Assembly: GCA_964631265.1 (NCBI GenBank)
Contig: CAZVWW010000132.1
Span: 1-6,101, forward strand
Source of the DNA: CAZVWW01 sp964631265
GTDB taxonomy: Bacteria > Thermotogota > Thermotogae > MWEM01
Reading direction: 5' to 3'
Length of the DNA: 6,101 nucleotides
The position numbers were made by a program, and so were the translations under genes. The notes under the pieces are model-generated. The model searched no databases, was not told where the DNA came from, and saw only the letters and a list, made by a program, of their open reading frames with translations. Below are positions 5,125-6,101 of this stretch, in pieces; position 1 is the stretch's first letter; every line of letters starts with the position of its first letter.

Positions 5125-6101
5125 CTTTTTCAGTATTATTCTTCGCTTCCTGTTGCTGTATCTCATTTCTGATCAGTTCTTCCAGATCGCTGTCGCTGTT
5201 TAACAGGTAATTACTCAGCGTGGTCCAGTAGGAGTTCAGGGTGCTGTAGTACTGATTCAACTGGTTGAGATAGGCGATCTCCTGGTTGTTTAACTCTGTC
5301 TCGGAGACAAGTCCTTTCTTATAGCGGGTCTTAATATCATCGAGATTGTCCTTGACGAGTCCCACCCTTTCATCGAGTGTTTCAAGCTGCTCTTTGAGAA
5401 AGTCCAGGGTGTCTTCAAAATTCTGTTTCTGATCCTCTGCGGAGATGACGGCCAGTCTCATATCGATCTCCTTCTGCTTGAGATTGATATCGGCCAGTTT
5501 TTTCTGATATTTGGAGGCGTTTGATGAGAGGTTTTGTTTGTCGTAGGAAGCGATATCCACGTTGTCACTGGCGATTTTAACGGAGATGTTCGCATCGACC
5601 CATTCTTCTTTGCTGACGAGTATCTTCTCATATTCCGGGACGAAGAGGTCGACTTCATCGTAGTCCAGGCTCGTATCACGCTTGAAGGTATCGAGTGCGA
5701 CCTGAAGGTCCTTTTCGGATTTTGAGAGAGATGACTGGGCATCCTGGTAGGTCAGCGAGGCATCGGTCAGGTCGTTTTCGGAGACGAGGTCTTTGTCAAA
5801 GAGGTCCTTTTTGTCCTCGTAGTCCTTTTTGGCAATCTCAACGTTCAACGCTTTGATCTGTTTATCCAGTTTCTGCGTCTTGACGGTGAAGATGTCGTCC
5901 AGTATCTCCGCATAGAAATCGGTGAGATTCCTTAAGACCTGTTGATCGCCTGAGAATTTGTTGATCTCGGCTGCCAGCTCCATCTTCTCGTTCATGGCCT
6001 CTATCATGGCCTTTTCATAGTCCAGTTCTGCTTTCTCGCTGTTCAATTCCGATAAGACGTAGTTTGGATTGACTTCTTTTGCCCTGTCAACGATCGTGAT
6101 T
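5117..6101 (-). CDS. TolC-like coiled-coil protein, apparently without beta-barrel segments (5' end beyond window)
   Basis: The reading frame is open from the window edge, and 327 residues plus the stop are visible. The signal peptide and true start lie outside; a TTG at 6046 in this frame is internal, since family-like sequence (A7-K-E-V-N-P-N-Y ... E22-K-A-E-L-D-Y-E-K-A) begins before it. Two TolC-type repeats can be recognised, each ending in a turn motif followed by a long helix: L105-V-S-E-N-D-L and L264-V-S-E-T-E-L, 159 residues apart. Most of the protein reads as charged amphipathic helix, with only two prolines (P12, P155). The strand segments expected in the first half of each repeat are not seen. 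With a signal peptide added the protein would be roughly 360-380 residues, short for TolC. It overlaps the next gene by 8 bases. It is probably a periplasmic or outer-membrane part of the exporter; a non-TolC coiled-coil protein is the main alternative. Confidence 0.72.
   Translation of the reverse strand, partial: ITIVDRAKEVNPNYVLSELNSEKAELDYEKAMIEAMNEKMELAAEINKFSGDQQVLRNLTDFYAEILDDIFTVKTQKLDKQIKALNVEIAKKDYEDKKDLFDKDLVSENDLTDASLTYQDAQSSLSKSEKDLQVALDTFKRDTSLDYDEVDLFVPEYEKILVSKEEWVDANISVKIASDNVDIASYDKQNLSSNASKYQKKLADINLKQKEIDMRLAVISAEDQKQNFEDTLDFLKEQLETLDERVGLVKDNLDDIKTRYKKGLVSETELNNQEIAYLNQLNQYYSTLNSYWTTLSNYLLNSDSDLEELIRNEIQQQEAKNNTEKDG

Noticed and set aside
6044..6046. A TTG at 6046 as the start of the first TolC-like gene
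   Set aside because: The frame stays open to the window edge, and the residues before the TTG already match the start of a TolC-type mature helix. The gene is simply cut by the window.
1..6101. tRNA or rRNA genes, CRISPR arrays, insertion sequences, attachment sites
   Set aside because: No direct-repeat array, inverted terminal repeats, transposase or RNA gene was recognised. The only non-coding interval is 540-634, which is explained by the terminator, promoter and ribosome binding site.

Overview
The window comes from a diderm (Gram-negative-type) bacterium. This follows from an export operon with outer-membrane TolC-type proteins, a periplasmic adaptor and a MacB-type ABC transporter. Base composition looks close to 50% G+C by eye, and ribosome binding sites are GGAGG-like. 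The set of proteins would fit groups such as Spirochaetota or Thermotogota, but nothing here fixes the taxon. All recognised genes lie on the minus strand, so the layout is read from high to low coordinates.

Positions 6101 to 635 hold one tightly packed operon of five genes. In order of transcription they are: a TolC-like coiled-coil protein whose N-terminus lies outside the window (5117-6101); a second TolC-family protein with a signal peptide and clear beta-strand segments (3643-5124); a membrane-anchored HlyD/MacA-type adaptor (2577-3659); an ABC ATPase of the MacB/LolD class (1865-2557); and a MacB/FtsX-type permease (635-1864). Neighbours overlap by 8 or 17 bases, abut, or are separated by only 19 bases. 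The operon closes with an intrinsic terminator at 581-608. Its promoter must lie upstream of the window.

Together these genes describe a tripartite export machine. The ATPase and permease form a mechanotransmission-type ABC transporter in the inner membrane, the adaptor links it to the outer membrane, and the TolC-like proteins provide the exit channel. The substrate cannot be told from the sequence; peptides, lipids, macrolide-like compounds or toxins are typical of the family.

Downstream, a separate transcription unit begins with a candidate promoter (572-600) that overlaps the terminator. It has a good ribosome binding site (546-550) and the 5' part of a BadF/BadG-type N-acetylglucosamine-kinase-like gene (539 down to 1), which runs off the window.

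The most interesting point is structural. The first TolC-like protein shows the duplicated TolC helical pattern but no recognisable beta-barrel strands. The adaptor has a very short hairpin with no RLS tip motif. These two oddities may be linked: a barrel-less coiled-coil TolC relative could serve as a periplasmic bridge between a short adaptor and the real outer-membrane channel. That is inference, not demonstrated.
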